From assembly GCA_016869975.1 (NCBI GenBank), contig VGCZ01000001.1:1-64000 (forward strand): DNA of 64,000 bases, in the 5' to 3' direction. Each line of letters starts with the position of its first letter. Position 1 is the stretch's first letter. This stretch comes from Alphaproteobacteria bacterium (GTDB lineage: Bacteria; Pseudomonadota; Alphaproteobacteria; Reyranellales; Reyranellaceae). The notes beneath the pieces were generated by a model. It searched no databases. It was given only the letters and a program-made list of their open reading frames with translations, and was not told where the DNA came from. Positions 28,210 to 38,831 of the stretch are shown piece by piece. The position numbers were made by a program, and so were the translations under genes.

Positions 28210-28566
28210 ATGCCCGCGGGCGGCATCTCGATCCATGTCTTCGATGTGTCGCGCGGCATCGCCGCCGCGGGGTTGAGGGTTGAACTGCGCGGCCCGGAGG
28301 GCAGGTCGCTAGCCGACGGCGTCGTCGGCGCCAGCGGCGCGTTCGACCATCCGACCGTGCGCGGCGAGGGCGTCACCGCGACCGGCGTCTACGAGGCGCT
28401 GTTCCACGTCGGCGATTGGTACCGGGCGCAGGGCGTCGCCCTGCCCCGCCCCGCCTTCCTGGAGGTCGTGCCCTATCGCTTCGGCATCGCCGATCTGGCG
28501 CAGCACTACCACCTGCCGCTCAAGATGACGCCCTGGGGCTTCTCGCTGTTCCGCGGCGGCGCCTGA
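28210..28566 (+). CDS. uraH: 5-hydroxyisourate hydrolase (transthyretin-like)
   Basis: A 118-residue protein of the transthyretin-like family that hydrolyses 5-hydroxyisourate from uric acid oxidation. The start GGISIHVFDVSRGIAAAGL carries the catalytic His, and the C-terminus HYHLPLKMTPWGFSLFRGG corresponds to the family end HYHxPLLLSPxxYSTYRGS. The final Ser is Gly here and Tyr is Phe, mild departures. AGGAG precedes the ATG. No other uric acid gene is nearby; it sits between antitoxin debris and a TctC-type receptor. Confidence 0.85.
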   Translation: MPAGGISIHVFDVSRGIAAAGLRVELRGPEGRSLADGVVGASGAFDHPTVRGEGVTATGVYEALFHVGDWYRAQGVALPRPAFLEVVPYRFGIADLAQHYHLPLKMTPWGFSLFRGGA

Positions 28567-28621
28567 CCGCCGGCACGGCCGTTGCTTGTCCCTTTCCGAC
28601 CATCGGTTTCGGGAGGATTTC

Positions 28622-29593
28622 ATGATCGCGCGCAGACAGATATTGGGCATGGCGGCGGCCGCGTCGCTGGCGGGCAAGGCCGCGTGGGCACAGACGGCGT
28701 GGCCCAGCCGGTCGGTGAAGCTGGTCGTCACCTTTCCGCCGGGCGGCGCGTCGGACGCCGCCGCGCGCGTGATCGCCGGCCCGCTGTCGGAGAAGCTCGG
28801 CCAGACCATCATCGTCGACAACAAGCCGGGCGGCGGCACGACCATCGGCGCCAACGCAGTGCTGCAGGCCAAGGACGAGTTCCATACGCTGATGCTCAGC
28901 AACAGCGCGCCGATCTCGATCGCACCCTACCTGTTCGACAAGCCGCCCTACGATCCGATCAAGGACTTCGCGCATGTCGTCTATGTCGGCTCGGTGGCCA
29001 ACGCCTTCGTCGTGCGCCCCGCCGTGCCGGCCAAGACCATGCCGGAGCTGATCGCCTGGATCAAAGGTCAGGGCAAGTCGGTGCCGTTCGGCTCAGGCGG
29101 CCAGGGCTCGATCGGCCACATCATCGGCGAGATGTTCAAGGGCGAGCTCGGCCTCTCCATGGAGCATATCGGCTATCGCGGCGCCGCGCCGATGTTCCAG
29201 GACATGATGGCCGGCCAGCTCGACTTCGCCGTCGTCACGCTGACTGAAGTGCTGCCGCTCGCCAGGGACGGCAAGCTGCGCATGATCGCGCTGACCTCGA
29301 CGCAAAAGGCGCCCAGTGCGCCCGATGTGCCGACCGTGATCGAGCTGGGTTACCCGAAGCTGGTAGCCGAGAACTTCGTCGGCATCTCGGCGCCGGCGGG
29401 CTTCCCCGCCGAGGCGCAGGCGAAGCTGCACAAGGCGATGAGCGAGGTGCTGGCGGACGCCAAGATCGTCGAGCGCCTGGGCGATCTCGGCTTCGTCACC
29501 AAGCCGATGAGCCCGGCGGAGTTCACCGCGTTCGTGGCCGCCCAGGTGCGAACTTTCCAGACGCCGGTGAAAGCGTCCGGCGCTAAGCTGTAG
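28622..29593 (+). CDS. Tripartite tricarboxylate-type (TctC/Bug) periplasmic binding protein
   Basis: A 323-residue extracytoplasmic receptor of the Bug/TctC family. The start MIARRQILGMAAAASLAGKA has a signal peptide with an RR near its start and an AQTAWPSR junction typical of the family. The mature protein contains VTFPPGGASDAAAR and GGGTTIGANAVLQ loops that hold a carboxylate ligand. No TctA or TctB membrane partner is nearby, as is common for Bug proteins. ATG 28622 follows GGGAGG. Ligand unknown; an aromatic or dicarboxylic acid would fit the surroundings. Confidence 0.88.
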   Translation: MIARRQILGMAAAASLAGKAAWAQTAWPSRSVKLVVTFPPGGASDAAARVIAGPLSEKLGQTIIVDNKPGGGTTIGANAVLQAKDEFHTLMLSNSAPISIAPYLFDKPPYDPIKDFAHVVYVGSVANAFVVRPAVPAKTMPELIAWIKGQGKSVPFGSGGQGSIGHIIGEMFKGELGLSMEHIGYRGAAPMFQDMMAGQLDFAVVTLTEVLPLARDGKLRMIALTSTQKAPSAPDVPTVIELGYPKLVAENFVGISAPAGFPAEAQAKLHKAMSEVLADAKIVERLGDLGFVTKPMSPAEFTAFVAAQVRTFQTPVKASGAKL

Positions 29594-29615
29594 GAAGACG
29601 CTCGCGGAAAGCATC

Positions 29616-29858
29616 ATGGACATCAACGCCCTCGAAATTGCCGGATTATCCGTCGCCGAGCGACTCGACCTGATCGATCGCCTGTGGGCGAGTATCGAAG
29701 AAGACTGGGGCACGCCGCCGAACTCGCTGTCCACGGAGGCTCTCATGGAGGAGCTCGAACGGCGCCTGGAAGCGCATCGCCGCGATCCGACAGCCAGCGT
29801 GCCTTGGGAGGACGTGTTGGCGGAACTCAACAAGGAAATCGATCGCCATCGCAAATGA
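29616..29858 (+). CDS. Addiction-module antitoxin-like protein (RelB/ParD-type component family)
   Basis: An 80-residue protein of the short addiction-module component family. The layout VAERLDLIDRLWASIEEDWG, then ELERRLEAHRRDP and VPWEDVLAELN, is that of plasmid and chromosomal antitoxins found before RelE/ParE toxins. Its stop overlaps an ATG (ATGA) that opens a toxin-like frame, the usual operon form, but the toxin is cut to about 17 codons. It is thus an orphan antitoxin. A decayed paralogue lies at 27984. Confidence 0.75.
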   Translation: MDINALEIAGLSVAERLDLIDRLWASIEEDWGTPPNSLSTEALMEELERRLEAHRRDPTASVPWEDVLAELNKEIDRHRK

Positions 29859-29905
29859 GCTGGGTGGTTCGCTTCGTTTCGGCGGCCCGTACGGACGCCT
29901 TCGAC
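29855..29905 (+). pseudogene. RelE/ParE-type toxin, truncated to its N-terminus
   Basis: The frame MSWVVRFVSAARTDAFD resembles the first strand of RelE/ParE-type toxins (M-xx-V-RF-x-PAA-xxD). It starts at an ATG overlapping the antitoxin stop by four bases. After about 17 codons homology ends, and the same frame runs on without a stop into benzoate-CoA ligase at 29930. The rest of the toxin appears to have been deleted. Confidence 0.5.
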
Positions 29906-29929
29906 ATGCGGTCGGATCGAGGAGTCGAT

Positions 29930-31489
<1,560 letters not shown>

Positions 31490-31493
31490 GCGA

Positions 31494-33319
31494 GTGACCG
31501 AAGACAACCCGACACCTTCGGGCTGGCCGATCGCGCGACTGTTGCCCGCCCTCCTCGTCGCCCTTGTCTTCGTGGCGATGGCCCCGGTGATCGGCATCGC
31601 CTGGTATGCCGCCGACAGTAATCAGGCCGACGCCGCCCGCGACCGCCGTCAGCTCAGGCTGGATCTGATCGCCCGACGCCTGCAGACGCACCTTGAGCCC
31701 GTGCGAGCACAGCTCACCTACCTCAGCCAGGCCATCGAAAGCGGCGAGATCGATTTCGACAATCCCGAGCAGTGGCGCAGCTTCGCGCTGGGAGCCCTCG
31801 CCGCCGCACCCCAGGCGGTCGGCTACCTGGTCTACCCGGTGGAGGGTCAGCCGATACGCTTCATCCGGGCTGACCGCAGCACGAGCCCGGAGCCAAGAGA
31901 GAGCGTTCCGCAGGCGGCAGACATCATGGCGCGTGCGCGGGGCATGTCGGGACCCGCCTGGGCCGAACCGGTCTGGTCGATCGTCGTCGGCGAGCCCATT
32001 CTGCCCCTCATCGTGCCGATCCGGGTCCGCGGCGAATTCAGGGGATTCATCGGCGCCGCGATCGGAACCTCGGACCTGTCGCGTTTCCTCAAAGAGCTCG
32101 ACATCAGCGGCGAGCGCAAGCCGTTCATCTTGGTCGGCCGCGAAAGTGTACTGGCGCATCCGCACCTCAGCGAAGAGACCGGGCGCGCCGAGCAACACGA
32201 CCGCCGCAGGCTTGCGACTCTCGACGAGGTGAACGATCCGGTGCTGGCCTCGATGTGGGCGCCCGATGCCAATCCGCTGCCCACGATCACCGGCGAGCAA
32301 CCGATAAGCGGGCACTGGAACTGGGTCGGCGACCGCAGCTTCGCCTGGCACTATCGTTCGGTCGATGACTACGCGCCGGCCCGGTTGACGATCGGCTCTA
32401 TCACGAAGCCGGCCGCGAAACCGCCCGTGCGCGCTGGATCGTTCGTGGCATCCTGATCGCCGGTGGTCTGCTGATGGTGCTGACAGGCGTCGCGGCGGTA
32501 CTCTTCGGCAGGCGTCTCGCCAACCCGATCCTGGCGCTGGCCGACGCGGCGCGATCGGTCGAGCGGCTGGAGCTCGACCGCTTCCCGGCGCTGACGAACA
32601 GCCCGGTCCGGGAAGTCAGCCTGGCCAACCAGGCCTTCGAACGTATGGCGCGTGGTTTGCGCCTCTCCGCCACCTACTTGCCGCGCGCGCTGGTCGCGCG
32701 CCTGACGGCGCGACAAGGTGGGCTGCCGGTCAGTGAGAATCGCGGCCTCACCGTGATGTTCTGCGACCTCGAGGGCTACACGAGCTATTCGCGCGGCCGT
32801 CCCGCTTCGGAGGCGGCGGCGTATCTCAATGACCTGCTCGCGAGAGTCGGGCCAGCCATCGAGGCCAGCGGCGGCACCATCGACAAGTATCTCGGCGACG
32901 GATTGATGGCGTTCTGGGGAGCGCCTGAACCGAACGCCGACCACGCCCGCGCCGCCTGCCTCGGCGCGCTCGCGGTCGCGGCGGAGGTCGAGGCTTTCAA
33001 CCGCGAGCGCCAGGCCTGCGGCTCGTTCGCCTGCCGCATGCGGATCGGACTGCACACTGGGACGGTCATGGTCGGCAACGTGGGTTTCGCCGGCCGTATC
33101 GACTACACGGCTATCGGCGAAGCGGTGAACGTCGCCGCGCGACTGGAGCAGTTCGGCAAGCAGGCGCCCAAGTCCGCGGAGATCACCATCGTCGTCAGCG
33201 CAGCCTGCGCCGGCGCTGCCGGCGACGGGTTCCGGCACGAGCCGCTGGACGGCAAACCGGCGGATGTCGCGGCCGAGGGCGTCCTGCCCCTCACCCTCCT
33301 GGTTGGCCGCTCGACCTGA
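31494..33319 (+). pseudogene. CHASE/Cache-type adenylate cyclase split by a frameshift
   Basis: One gene read in two frames. The first part, from GTG 31494, has a membrane helix (LLPALLVALVFVAMAPVIGI) and an extracellular sensor domain to about base 32380. The second frame then continues without a gap through VDDRLYHEAGRETARARW, a second helix, a HAMP-like linker and a class III cyclase domain (MFCDLEGYTSYS, DKYLGDGLMAFWG, NVAARLE). A single missing C in the run at 32380-32382 would restore one protein of about 607 residues. It is either a mutation, an assembly error, or less likely programmed slippage. The cyclase domain itself looks complete, with the adenine-selecting Lys. It follows benzoate-CoA ligase by 4 bases. 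Confidence 0.7.
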
Positions 33320-33412
33320 TCCGCATTCACGGCACGAGGCCAGCAACATCCCGCGCTTCACGTTGCCCGCCCGACCCCGATCCGCTTACCTTTCCGACCG
33401 AGGGAGGCTCTC

Positions 33413-33832
33413 ATGAAGCCCAGGATCATGCGCGCCGGCGATCGCAAGACGTCCAAGGTGGAGGCGGCGAACTTCGTCGGCCCGGTTGTGTCCGATCCAG
33501 TGTGGGCGCCCGAAGGCCCGTCGAAGCTGCGCGCCTCGCGCGTGACATTCATGCCGGGCGGGCGCACCAACTGGCACCAGCACGCGGTCGGCCAGATCCT
33601 CTACGTGCTGTCGGGAATCGGGCGCTACCAGCTCGAGGGGCAGCCGGTGCAGGAGATCAGGCCGGGCGACACCGTGGTGATCCCACCCAACGCGCGCCAT
33701 TGGCACGGCTCGGCGCCCGACACCATGATGTGCCACCTCGCCATGTCGGAGACCGACGAAAAGGGCCAGGCGACGACATGGCACGAGCCAGTGAGCGACG
33801 CCGACTACGGCAAGGCGCCGCCGAAGGCGTGA
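33413..33832 (+). CDS. Cupin-domain protein, hydroxynitrile lyase-like group
   Basis: A 139-residue single-cupin protein. The metal site is WHQHAVGQ with the His pair, a Gln, and the second motif PPNARHWHGSAP. The pattern WHxHxxGQ..HWHG is close to the small manganese cupins described as hydroxynitrile lyases and to carboxymuconolactone-fused cupins. No substrate can be read. ATG follows GAGGGAGG. It stands between a broken cyclase and a convergent nuclease-like gene. Presence of the metal ligands suggests it is active. Confidence 0.8.
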   Translation: MKPRIMRAGDRKTSKVEAANFVGPVVSDPVWAPEGPSKLRASRVTFMPGGRTNWHQHAVGQILYVLSGIGRYQLEGQPVQEIRPGDTVVIPPNARHWHGSAPDTMMCHLAMSETDEKGQATTWHEPVSDADYGKAPPKA

Positions 33833-33843
33833 TCACGCACCGC

Positions 33844-34557
33844 CTATTGGTTGTCGACGCCGCGCGCTGCCCGCCATTCCCAAGGCGGGGTGAACTCGCC
33901 AGACCATAGTCCCAGCCGCAGGCTTCTCGCATGCGCTTCCTGGGACTTGTAGTCAGGCGGGCCGATCGGGACCGCCAGAGACCAGCCGTTCTCGACCGAC
34001 CAGGCCGCGACGTCGAAGCCTCTGACCGTGCACCGCACGACGGGACGACGATACTTGTCGATGGCGTTGCTCAGGCAGGTGAGAATGCTGCCACCGATCC
34101 AGTCCTTCAGCGCGGCGCCCGACTGTTCCCCGCAATTCCAGATCTTGCCGCCGCGAGTACAGGTCTGATCTTTCTCCGGCGCGTCGATCCCGGTCAGGCG
34201 CAGCCGTAGCCCGCGCATGGATACCGTGTCACCGTCGACCACACGAACGGTCCCCACGAATTCGCTGTCCAGCTCGCTGGGGCGCTGGATGCTCCCCGTG
34301 ATGCCAGGAATCCGCGGCTGTTCGAGTGCGACGTAGATCGCAAGGCCGACGAAAATCGAGATCAGGACCGCCGGGCGCATCCAACCAACGCGGCGACCGC
34401 GCGCTACCGCCGCGGCCCTGGGCTCGACACGGGGCACCGACCTGCCGCGCTGCGCCGAGGCGCCGGAGGCCTTGTCGTGTCGATCAATGATGCCAGCCAG
34501 TAGAGCCTGATCGTCGCCAGGCCGACGTCGACGCAACCGATCGATGAAGCGCGACAT
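33844..34557 (-). CDS. Membrane-anchored thermonuclease-like (SNase) protein
   Basis: A 237-residue protein. A basic cytoplasmic N-terminus of about 60 residues is followed by a single membrane helix (VLISIFVGLAIYVALEQ). The C-terminal staphylococcal-nuclease-type domain shows VVDGDTVSMRGLRLRLTGID and APEKDQTC with the calcium/catalytic Asp residues. The arginine-rich SRRP region seen in active nucleases is weaker (KYRRPVVR). A periplasmic or surface nuclease role is likely. It converges on the cupin gene with 11 bases between stops. Confidence 0.75.
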   Translation of the reverse strand: MSRFIDRLRRRRPGDDQALLAGIIDRHDKASGASAQRGRSVPRVEPRAAAVARGRRVGWMRPAVLISIFVGLAIYVALEQPRIPGITGSIQRPSELDSEFVGTVRVVDGDTVSMRGLRLRLTGIDAPEKDQTCTRGGKIWNCGEQSGAALKDWIGGSILTCLSNAIDKYRRPVVRCTVRGFDVAAWSVENGWSLAVPIGPPDYKSQEAHARSLRLGLWSGEFTPPWEWRAARGVDNQ

Positions 34558-34611
34558 TTGTGATGTTGGGGCTCCAGGCCCGAGATCGGCGATGTGTTCG
34601 AGGCACTCTGC

Positions 34612-35577
34612 CTAGTCGGCCCGAATGTTTCCAGCGCGGATCACCTCACGCCAACGATCGAGCTCATTGCGGATCAGGGCGGCATAGCCCCTCCCGTCCA
34701 CCGTGCTCGGCCGGACGCCGATCCTGGCGAACTTCTCCTTGACCTCGTCGCTTCTGAGCTCGGTCGCAATCTCCGTCTCCCAGCGCTTGGCGATGTCCGC
34801 AGGAAGATCCACCGTGGCCGAGAAACCGAACCAGTTGGTGGTCACAACGCCCGCGACGCCCGCTTCGCGGAAGGTCGGCACATCAGGCAGTGCGGGCGAG
34901 CGCTCGTCTTCGCTGACCGCCAGCGGCCGCATACGCCCCGAGGTGAAGTGACCGATCGCCGTCGGCAGACTCTCCATCAGCGCCGCGATCTGGCCGCCCA
35001 TCAGATCGTTCATCGCCGGCGCCGAACCCCGATAGGGTACATGGGTCAGCGTCACGCCGGCCTGCCGCGCGAGCACCTGCCCGGTGAGGTGATTCATGGT
35101 GCCGTTGCCGCCCGAGCCGTAGGTCACCTTCCCCGGCTCGGCGCGCGCCTGGTCGATCAGCTGCGCGACGGTCTTGATCGGCGACGCGCTGTTGACCGCG
35201 AGCACCGACGGGAACGTGCCGACCAGTTGGATATGGGTGAAATCGGCCAACGCGTCATAGGGTACGTCCTTGTAGAGCACCGGCCCGATGCCGTGCGAGG
35301 CGGCGCTCGACATCATGACGAGATGCGTGTCGCCTTTCGCCTTGGCGACGATGTCGGCGCCCAGCAGGCCACCGGCACCCGGCTTGTTCTCGACCACGAT
35401 CGGCTGGCCCAGCCGCGTACCGAAGCGTTCGGTCAGCGTACGCGACAGGATGTCGGCCGCGCCGGCCGGCGGGAAGTTGACGATCCAGCGGATCGGCTTG
35501 GTCGGCCAAGCGGTCTGCGCCCGGGCGATGCCTGGCACCGCGGCGGCGGCGATCACAAACGTCCGTCGTGACAGCAT
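34612..35577 (-). CDS. Tripartite tricarboxylate-type (TctC/Bug) periplasmic binding protein
   Basis: A 321-residue receptor of the Bug/TctC family, paralogue of that at 28622. It has the signal MLSRRTFVIAAAAVPGIARA and the same AQTAWPTKPIRW junction. The ligand loops NFPPAGAADILSR and GAGGLLGADIVAKA are present. ATG 35577 is assumed from the signal peptide, though AGGAGG lies 13 bases upstream, a long spacing. It is divergent from the amidohydrolase gene, with which it may form a catabolic pair. Confidence 0.85.
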   Translation of the reverse strand: MLSRRTFVIAAAAVPGIARAQTAWPTKPIRWIVNFPPAGAADILSRTLTERFGTRLGQPIVVENKPGAGGLLGADIVAKAKGDTHLVMMSSAASHGIGPVLYKDVPYDALADFTHIQLVGTFPSVLAVNSASPIKTVAQLIDQARAEPGKVTYGSGGNGTMNHLTGQVLARQAGVTLTHVPYRGSAPAMNDLMGGQIAALMESLPTAIGHFTSGRMRPLAVSEDERSPALPDVPTFREAGVAGVVTTNWFGFSATVDLPADIAKRWETEIATELRSDEVKEKFARIGVRPSTVDGRGYAALIRNELDRWREVIRAGNIRAD

Positions 35578-35656
35578 GGCGATCGATGGACCTCCTGTAA
35601 CTGTGACGCAGTCTGGTGCAACATCCATGCCGCCTACAAGGGGAGCGATACCGCGG

Positions 35657-36898
35657 ATGGACTTCGATCTCGTGTTGCGTGACGTGCGGCTGGCCGAGAG
35701 CAAGCCCGATCAACCGACCACCGACATCGGCGTGAAGGATGGCCGCATCGCGGCGATCGCGCCCCGGCTGGGCGGCGGCGCGCGGGAAGAGGTCAAAGGC
35801 GGCGGCCGGCTGGTCTGCTCGGGCTTCGTCGAGACCCATATCCATCTCGACAAGGCCTGCATCCTTGGCCGCTGCGAGCACACGACCAAGCGCAATCCGC
35901 ATCTCGCGATGGAGCGCGTGTCGGCGGTCAAGCACACCTTCACCGTCGAGGACGTCATCGAGCGCGCCTCGGGCACGATCGAGAAATGCATCGGCCACGG
36001 CGCCACGCGCATGCGCACCCATGTCGAGGTCGATCCCAAAATCGGCATGCGCGGCTTCGCGGGCGTGAAGGCGCTGATCGACAGGTACAAATGGGCGATC
36101 GATCTCGAGATCTGCGTCATGCCGCAGGAAGGCCTGACCAACAACCCTGGAACAGACGAGCTGATGGTCGCCGCGCTGAAGAACGGCGCCACCGTCGTCG
36201 GCGCGGCGCCGAACTACGACAGCGATCGCGCCGCGCAGATCCGCCGCGTCTTCGAGATGGCGCGCGAATTCGACATCGACATCGACATGCACCTCGACAG
36301 CGGCGCCTCCGCCGAGGAGCTCGACACGCTGCTGGTCTGCGACCTCACGGAGAAATACAAATGGGGCGGCCGCGTCGCCGTCGGCCATGTCGGCAAGCTC
36401 TCCACCATGCCGTGGAAGGACCTGGACACGGTCGCCAAGCGCATGGCCGACACCGGCGTCGCCGCGACCGTGCTGACGGCGACCGATCTCTACCTCGGCG
36501 GCCGGCACACCGACCACAACGTGCCGCGCAACGTGGTCGACCTGAATCGCCTGACCGAGCAGGGCGTCACCTGCTCAATCGGCACCAACAATATCCTCAA
36601 CCCGTTCACGCCGTTCGGCGACGGCCAGCTCCTGCGCCAGGCCAACATGCATGCGATCGTCACCCAGCGCGGCAACGACGACGAGGTCAAGGCGATCTGG
36701 GACATGACCACCTCGGCCGCGGCGCGGATCATGCGCAAGGACGACTACGGTGTCGCCGTCGGCAATCCCGCCGATCTGGTGGTGCTCGACGCGACCGACG
36801 CCGTCACGGCCCTGCGCACAGTCGCGCCCGTGCTGGCGGCCTTCAAACGCGGCCGTCGGACTGTTACACGCGAACCCGTGCGATTGCACAAGCCATAG
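35657..36898 (+). CDS. Metal-dependent amidohydrolase, cytosine deaminase-like
   Basis: A 413-residue TIM-barrel amidohydrolase. The metal motif THIHLD is near residue 60, with further site residues in MHLDSGAS, GHVGKLS and the GTNNILNPFTPFGDG loop. The sequence layout is that of the cytosine deaminase/N-isopropylammelide amidohydrolase group, which removes amino or amide groups from ring compounds. The usual final metal Asp is in the Asn-rich loop (GTNN), a departure worth checking. ATG 35657 has GGGAG upstream. It is divergent from a TctC-type receptor gene. Confidence 0.8.
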   Translation: MDFDLVLRDVRLAESKPDQPTTDIGVKDGRIAAIAPRLGGGAREEVKGGGRLVCSGFVETHIHLDKACILGRCEHTTKRNPHLAMERVSAVKHTFTVEDVIERASGTIEKCIGHGATRMRTHVEVDPKIGMRGFAGVKALIDRYKWAIDLEICVMPQEGLTNNPGTDELMVAALKNGATVVGAAPNYDSDRAAQIRRVFEMAREFDIDIDMHLDSGASAEELDTLLVCDLTEKYKWGGRVAVGHVGKLSTMPWKDLDTVAKRMADTGVAATVLTATDLYLGGRHTDHNVPRNVVDLNRLTEQGVTCSIGTNNILNPFTPFGDGQLLRQANMHAIVTQRGNDDEVKAIWDMTTSAAARIMRKDDYGVAVGNPADLVVLDATDAVTALRTVAPVLAAFKRGRRTVTREPVRLHKP

Positions 36899-36908
36899 GG
36901 ACGTTGCT

Positions 36909-38051
36909 TCAAGCCGACCGACGGATGAAGTCCACGAGCAGGCCGTTCACCACCGCGTGCTGTTCCTGCTGTACCCAGTGGCCGGCGCCGTCGATCAGGT
37001 GGAAGTCGGTCATCCGCGTGCAGGCCCTCTCGCGCATGCGTTCGAGCGCGCCGGGGCGCTGCTGGATGCCCCAGTCCTGACGACCGGCGATGAAGGCGGA
37101 GGGCACATCGATTGTGCGGCCGCTGAAGATCTGCAGGTCCGTCTGATACCGGGGATCGGTCGAGCAGCGGTACCACTGCAAACCGCCCTGGAAACCGTTG
37201 CGCTCGTATTCGGCGCTGTAGACCCGCATCTCCTGATCGCTCAGCCAACGATTGGCGGCGATCTCATCGGCCGAGGGCATGTAGGGCGCCACGGTCGCGG
37301 CCATGCCGACATCGCGGTCCATGACGTAGTAGGTCGGCATCTTGGCCAACTCGTCCGCCGTCCAGCCCTTCAGCGGGAAGGGCGTGTTGCCGCGCCAGTC
37401 CGCGCTCTTGTAGTGGTAGTAGGCGCGCAGGAAGTCGTGCACGCCCTGGGGCGCGCGATGCATGTCGGCATCGGCGCCGCGCGTCGAGTAGTGCCACTGG
37501 TAGTGCTTGCGTGGGCGGGGCAGCGCCACGAGCGCGTCGTGGATCGGATCCTTCGCCGGCGCCGGCTTGCCCGCAGTGTCGAACGGTAGTGGCGGCGCAC
37601 CGCCGAACGGCGCGCTCATCAGCACGACCGAGCGGAACACGTCGGGCCGAATCAGCGCGCACCACGCCGCCACCGGCGAGCCGAAATCGTGCCCGACCAC
37701 CGCCGCCACCGAGCGATAGCCCAGCGCGAAGACCAGGCCGATCGCGTCGCGCATGAGATTGACCATGCGGAACGAGGCGACGTCGCCGTCGTAGCCTCCA
37801 TCCCAACCCGTCGTGCGGCCATAGCCGCGCTGGTCGGGCGCGATCACGTGGTAGCCCGCGGCGGCGAGCGCCGGCATCACCTTGCGCCAGCTCCAGGCCA
37901 GCTCGGGAAAGCCATGTAGCAGCAGCACGCAGGGCCGCCCAGGTGTTTCGAAACCGGCCTCCAGCACATGCAGGCGCAGGCCGTTGACGTTGTCGATGAA
38001 ACGCGCGCGGATACCGGCGGGCGCGACCGGGCTGTCGTAGGGTGTGCTCAT
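36909..38051 (-). CDS. Alpha/beta-hydrolase, epoxide hydrolase type
   Basis: A 380-residue alpha/beta-hydrolase. It has the oxyanion motif HGFPELAWSW, the Asp nucleophile in VVGHDFGSPVAAW, a catalytic acid near FIAGRQDWG, and the catalytic His in DGAGHWVQQE. The lid contains Tyr-rich segments, as in epoxide hydrolases. A nucleophile Asp rather than Ser favours epoxide or haloalkane hydrolysis. Near the box genes it could detoxify aromatic epoxides, but this is a guess. It converges on the amidohydrolase gene with 10 bases between stops and diverges from the GST gene. Confidence 0.83.
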   Translation of the reverse strand: MSTPYDSPVAPAGIRARFIDNVNGLRLHVLEAGFETPGRPCVLLLHGFPELAWSWRKVMPALAAAGYHVIAPDQRGYGRTTGWDGGYDGDVASFRMVNLMRDAIGLVFALGYRSVAAVVGHDFGSPVAAWCALIRPDVFRSVVLMSAPFGGAPPLPFDTAGKPAPAKDPIHDALVALPRPRKHYQWHYSTRGADADMHRAPQGVHDFLRAYYHYKSADWRGNTPFPLKGWTADELAKMPTYYVMDRDVGMAATVAPYMPSADEIAANRWLSDQEMRVYSAEYERNGFQGGLQWYRCSTDPRYQTDLQIFSGRTIDVPSAFIAGRQDWGIQQRPGALERMRERACTRMTDFHLIDGAGHWVQQEQHAVVNGLLVDFIRRSA

Positions 38052-38090
38052 CGCGCGATCAAACCACGGAAAGCCGCCGGGCGAACACCC

Positions 38091-38732
38091 ATGAGCGACC
38101 CCATCCTCTTCGGCTCCGCCTACAGCGTCTACACGCGGACCGCCCGGCTCACCCTGGCCGAGAAGGGCGTCGACTACCGTTTCGACGAGGTCGACATCTT
38201 CGCGGCCGGCGGCCCGCCGGCCACGCACCTCGCGCGCCATCCGTTCGGCAAAATACCGGCCTTCGAACACGGCGAGCTGCGCCTCTACGAGACCGCCGCG
38301 ATCTGTCGCTATGTCGACGAGGCCTTCGAGGGTCCGGCGCTGCAGCCGGCCACGTCAGCCGATCGCGCGGTGATGGCGCAGGCGATCGGCATTTGCGACA
38401 GCTACCTGTACCGCGCCGGCGTGTGGGACATCTATGTCGAGCGGATGCGGGTGCCGGCGCGCGGCGGCACCGCCGACGAGGCCAAGATCGCCGCGGCGAT
38501 CCCGACGGTGCGCAAGGCCCTGTCCGAACTCGCCCGGCTGTCCGCCGGCCGGCCGTTCATCGCCGGGCCGGATCTCAGCCTCGCCGACCTGCACGCCTAT
38601 CCGATGCTGACCCTTCTCCGACTGGCGCCGGAAGGCCGCGACCTCATCATGGAGATGCCGGCCATCGAGTCCTGGCACCAGCGCATGGCGACACGCGCCA
38701 ACAGCGTCAAAACGCGCTTCGCTGTTGAATGA
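38091..38732 (+). CDS. Glutathione S-transferase family protein
   Basis: A 213-residue protein with an N-terminal thioredoxin-like domain (LFGSAYSVYTRTARLTLAEK, then FGKIPAFEHGELRLYETAAI with the glutathione-contact ET/AI) and a helical C-terminal domain (FIAGPDLSLADLHAYPML). The usual catalytic Ser/Cys position is in the SAYSVYTR loop. Such enzymes conjugate or isomerise electrophiles; next to an epoxide hydrolase this suits epoxide handling. ATG is 39 bases from the divergent gene start. Confidence 0.83.
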   Translation: MSDPILFGSAYSVYTRTARLTLAEKGVDYRFDEVDIFAAGGPPATHLARHPFGKIPAFEHGELRLYETAAICRYVDEAFEGPALQPATSADRAVMAQAIGICDSYLYRAGVWDIYVERMRVPARGGTADEAKIAAAIPTVRKALSELARLSAGRPFIAGPDLSLADLHAYPMLTLLRLAPEGRDLIMEMPAIESWHQRMATRANSVKTRFAVE

Positions 38733-38831
38733 AGCGTTGTGGCGATTGGGCTTTTCGGCTTCTATAGGACGCATGGGAACCTGCCCCGCTGAGGCAGGAG
38801 CGGGTGTGGAATTCACGAGGGAGATTTCTGG

